Origin: Nitrospira sp.
Lineage (GTDB): Bacteria > Nitrospirota > Nitrospiria > Nitrospirales > Nitrospiraceae
Assembly (NCBI GenBank): GCA_024998595.1
Contig: JACOEK010000003.1
Coordinates: 372,001-436,000, forward strand
Direction: 5' to 3'
DNA length: 64,000 nucleotides
The position numbers and the translations under genes were made by a program. The notes under the pieces were generated by a model. That model ran no database searches, was not told the DNA's origin, and saw nothing but the letters and a program-made list of their open reading frames with translations. Shown here piece after piece: positions 63,806 through 64,000 of the stretch. Position 1 is the first letter of the stretch, and every line of letters begins with the position of its first letter.

Positions 63806-64000
63806 ATGACCACCATTGCGTCGCGTGACCAATCTCTTTTCGCACCGGACCCCATTTCGAATCGCTCAGTCTCCCCGAAGAACCTGCTCATCGCCGTCGA
63901 CGATTCGAACGCCACCACCCGTGCACTTCATTATGTCGGAACACTTCTTCGCGAGACGCCCGCTGTGACCATCACCCTGTTTCATGTGTTGAACCCCATG
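63806..64000 (+). CDS. Universal stress protein (UspA family), N-terminal part
   Basis: The frame is open to the right edge. After about 28 residues comes PKNLLIAVDDSNATTRALHY followed by VGTLL and TITLFHVLNP. The (L/I)-(L/I)-x-A-V-D-x-S segment at the start of beta strand 1 and the HV-x-x-P at strand 2 are hallmarks of UspA. The ATP-binding G-x2-G-x9-G motif, if present, lies beyond the window. The lead of about 28 residues before the domain is slightly long. Confidence 0.85.
   Translation, partial: MTTIASRDQSLFAPDPISNRSVSPKNLLIAVDDSNATTRALHYVGTLLRETPAVTITLFHVLNPM

Overview
The window looks like a chromosomal segment of a Nitrospira-type bacterium (phylum Nitrospirota). This is an inference from the gene set: B12-binding radical SAM protein, DUF748 protein, HD-GYP response regulators, a response regulator with a CxxC-SYW-CDSC tail, DUF3386, DUF5069 and CsbD-like proteins. 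No nitrite oxidoreductase or ribosomal gene is present to settle the taxonomy. Genes are dense and GC-rich, with AGGAGG-type ribosome binding sites before many starts.

Layout. 1-8.4 kb is ordinary chromosome: the end of an HD-type signalling protein, a B12 radical SAM enzyme, a 1-Cys peroxiredoxin, a pentapeptide protein, a DUF748 envelope protein, and YciI-like and VOC-like proteins. 8.7-25.3 kb is a stack of integrated elements at a tRNA-Arg(UCU) gene. The intact young element lies between a 47-bp direct repeat (15371-15417 and 24501-24547). It carries a tyrosine integrase, a zinc-finger protein, an excisionase/replication-like/zinc-protein cassette, and a cargo of a very large STAND-type NTPase with a C-terminal PD-(D/E)XK-like nuclease motif plus a 317-residue partner. 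To its left, 8.7-15.4 kb is an older element holding small stress and metal-binding proteins and a broken integrase. To the right of the tRNA are relics of a further integrase and excisionase.

25.5-37.5 kb is accessory DNA: a RadC-like JAB protein, a lipoprotein esterase, an IS3 relic, and a stress cluster (two metallothionein-like peptides, two membrane proteins, a zinc alcohol dehydrogenase, a thioredoxin-reductase-like flavoprotein, a catalase with an export signal, transaldolase, NUDIX). 37.7-43 kb has a CHAP/peptidoglycan-binding protein, a cytochrome P450, tRNA-Pro(UGG), an exported protein with a near-perfect internal duplication, and a Crp/Fnr regulator.

43-64 kb is core-like: rdgB and rph, an HD-GYP response regulator, metH, small envelope proteins, a CADD-like haem-oxygenase-fold enzyme followed by an FGE-like protein without the catalytic cysteines, two response regulators, a HemW-like radical SAM protein, ClpS, DUF3386 and DUF5069 proteins, and the start of a universal stress protein.

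The strongest leads are the island NTPase-nuclease pair as a possible defence system, the repeated use of one tRNA-Arg site with shared iteron-bearing element ends, three small metallothionein-like genes, a family of exported proteins built from one repeated domain, and the CADD-like enzyme.
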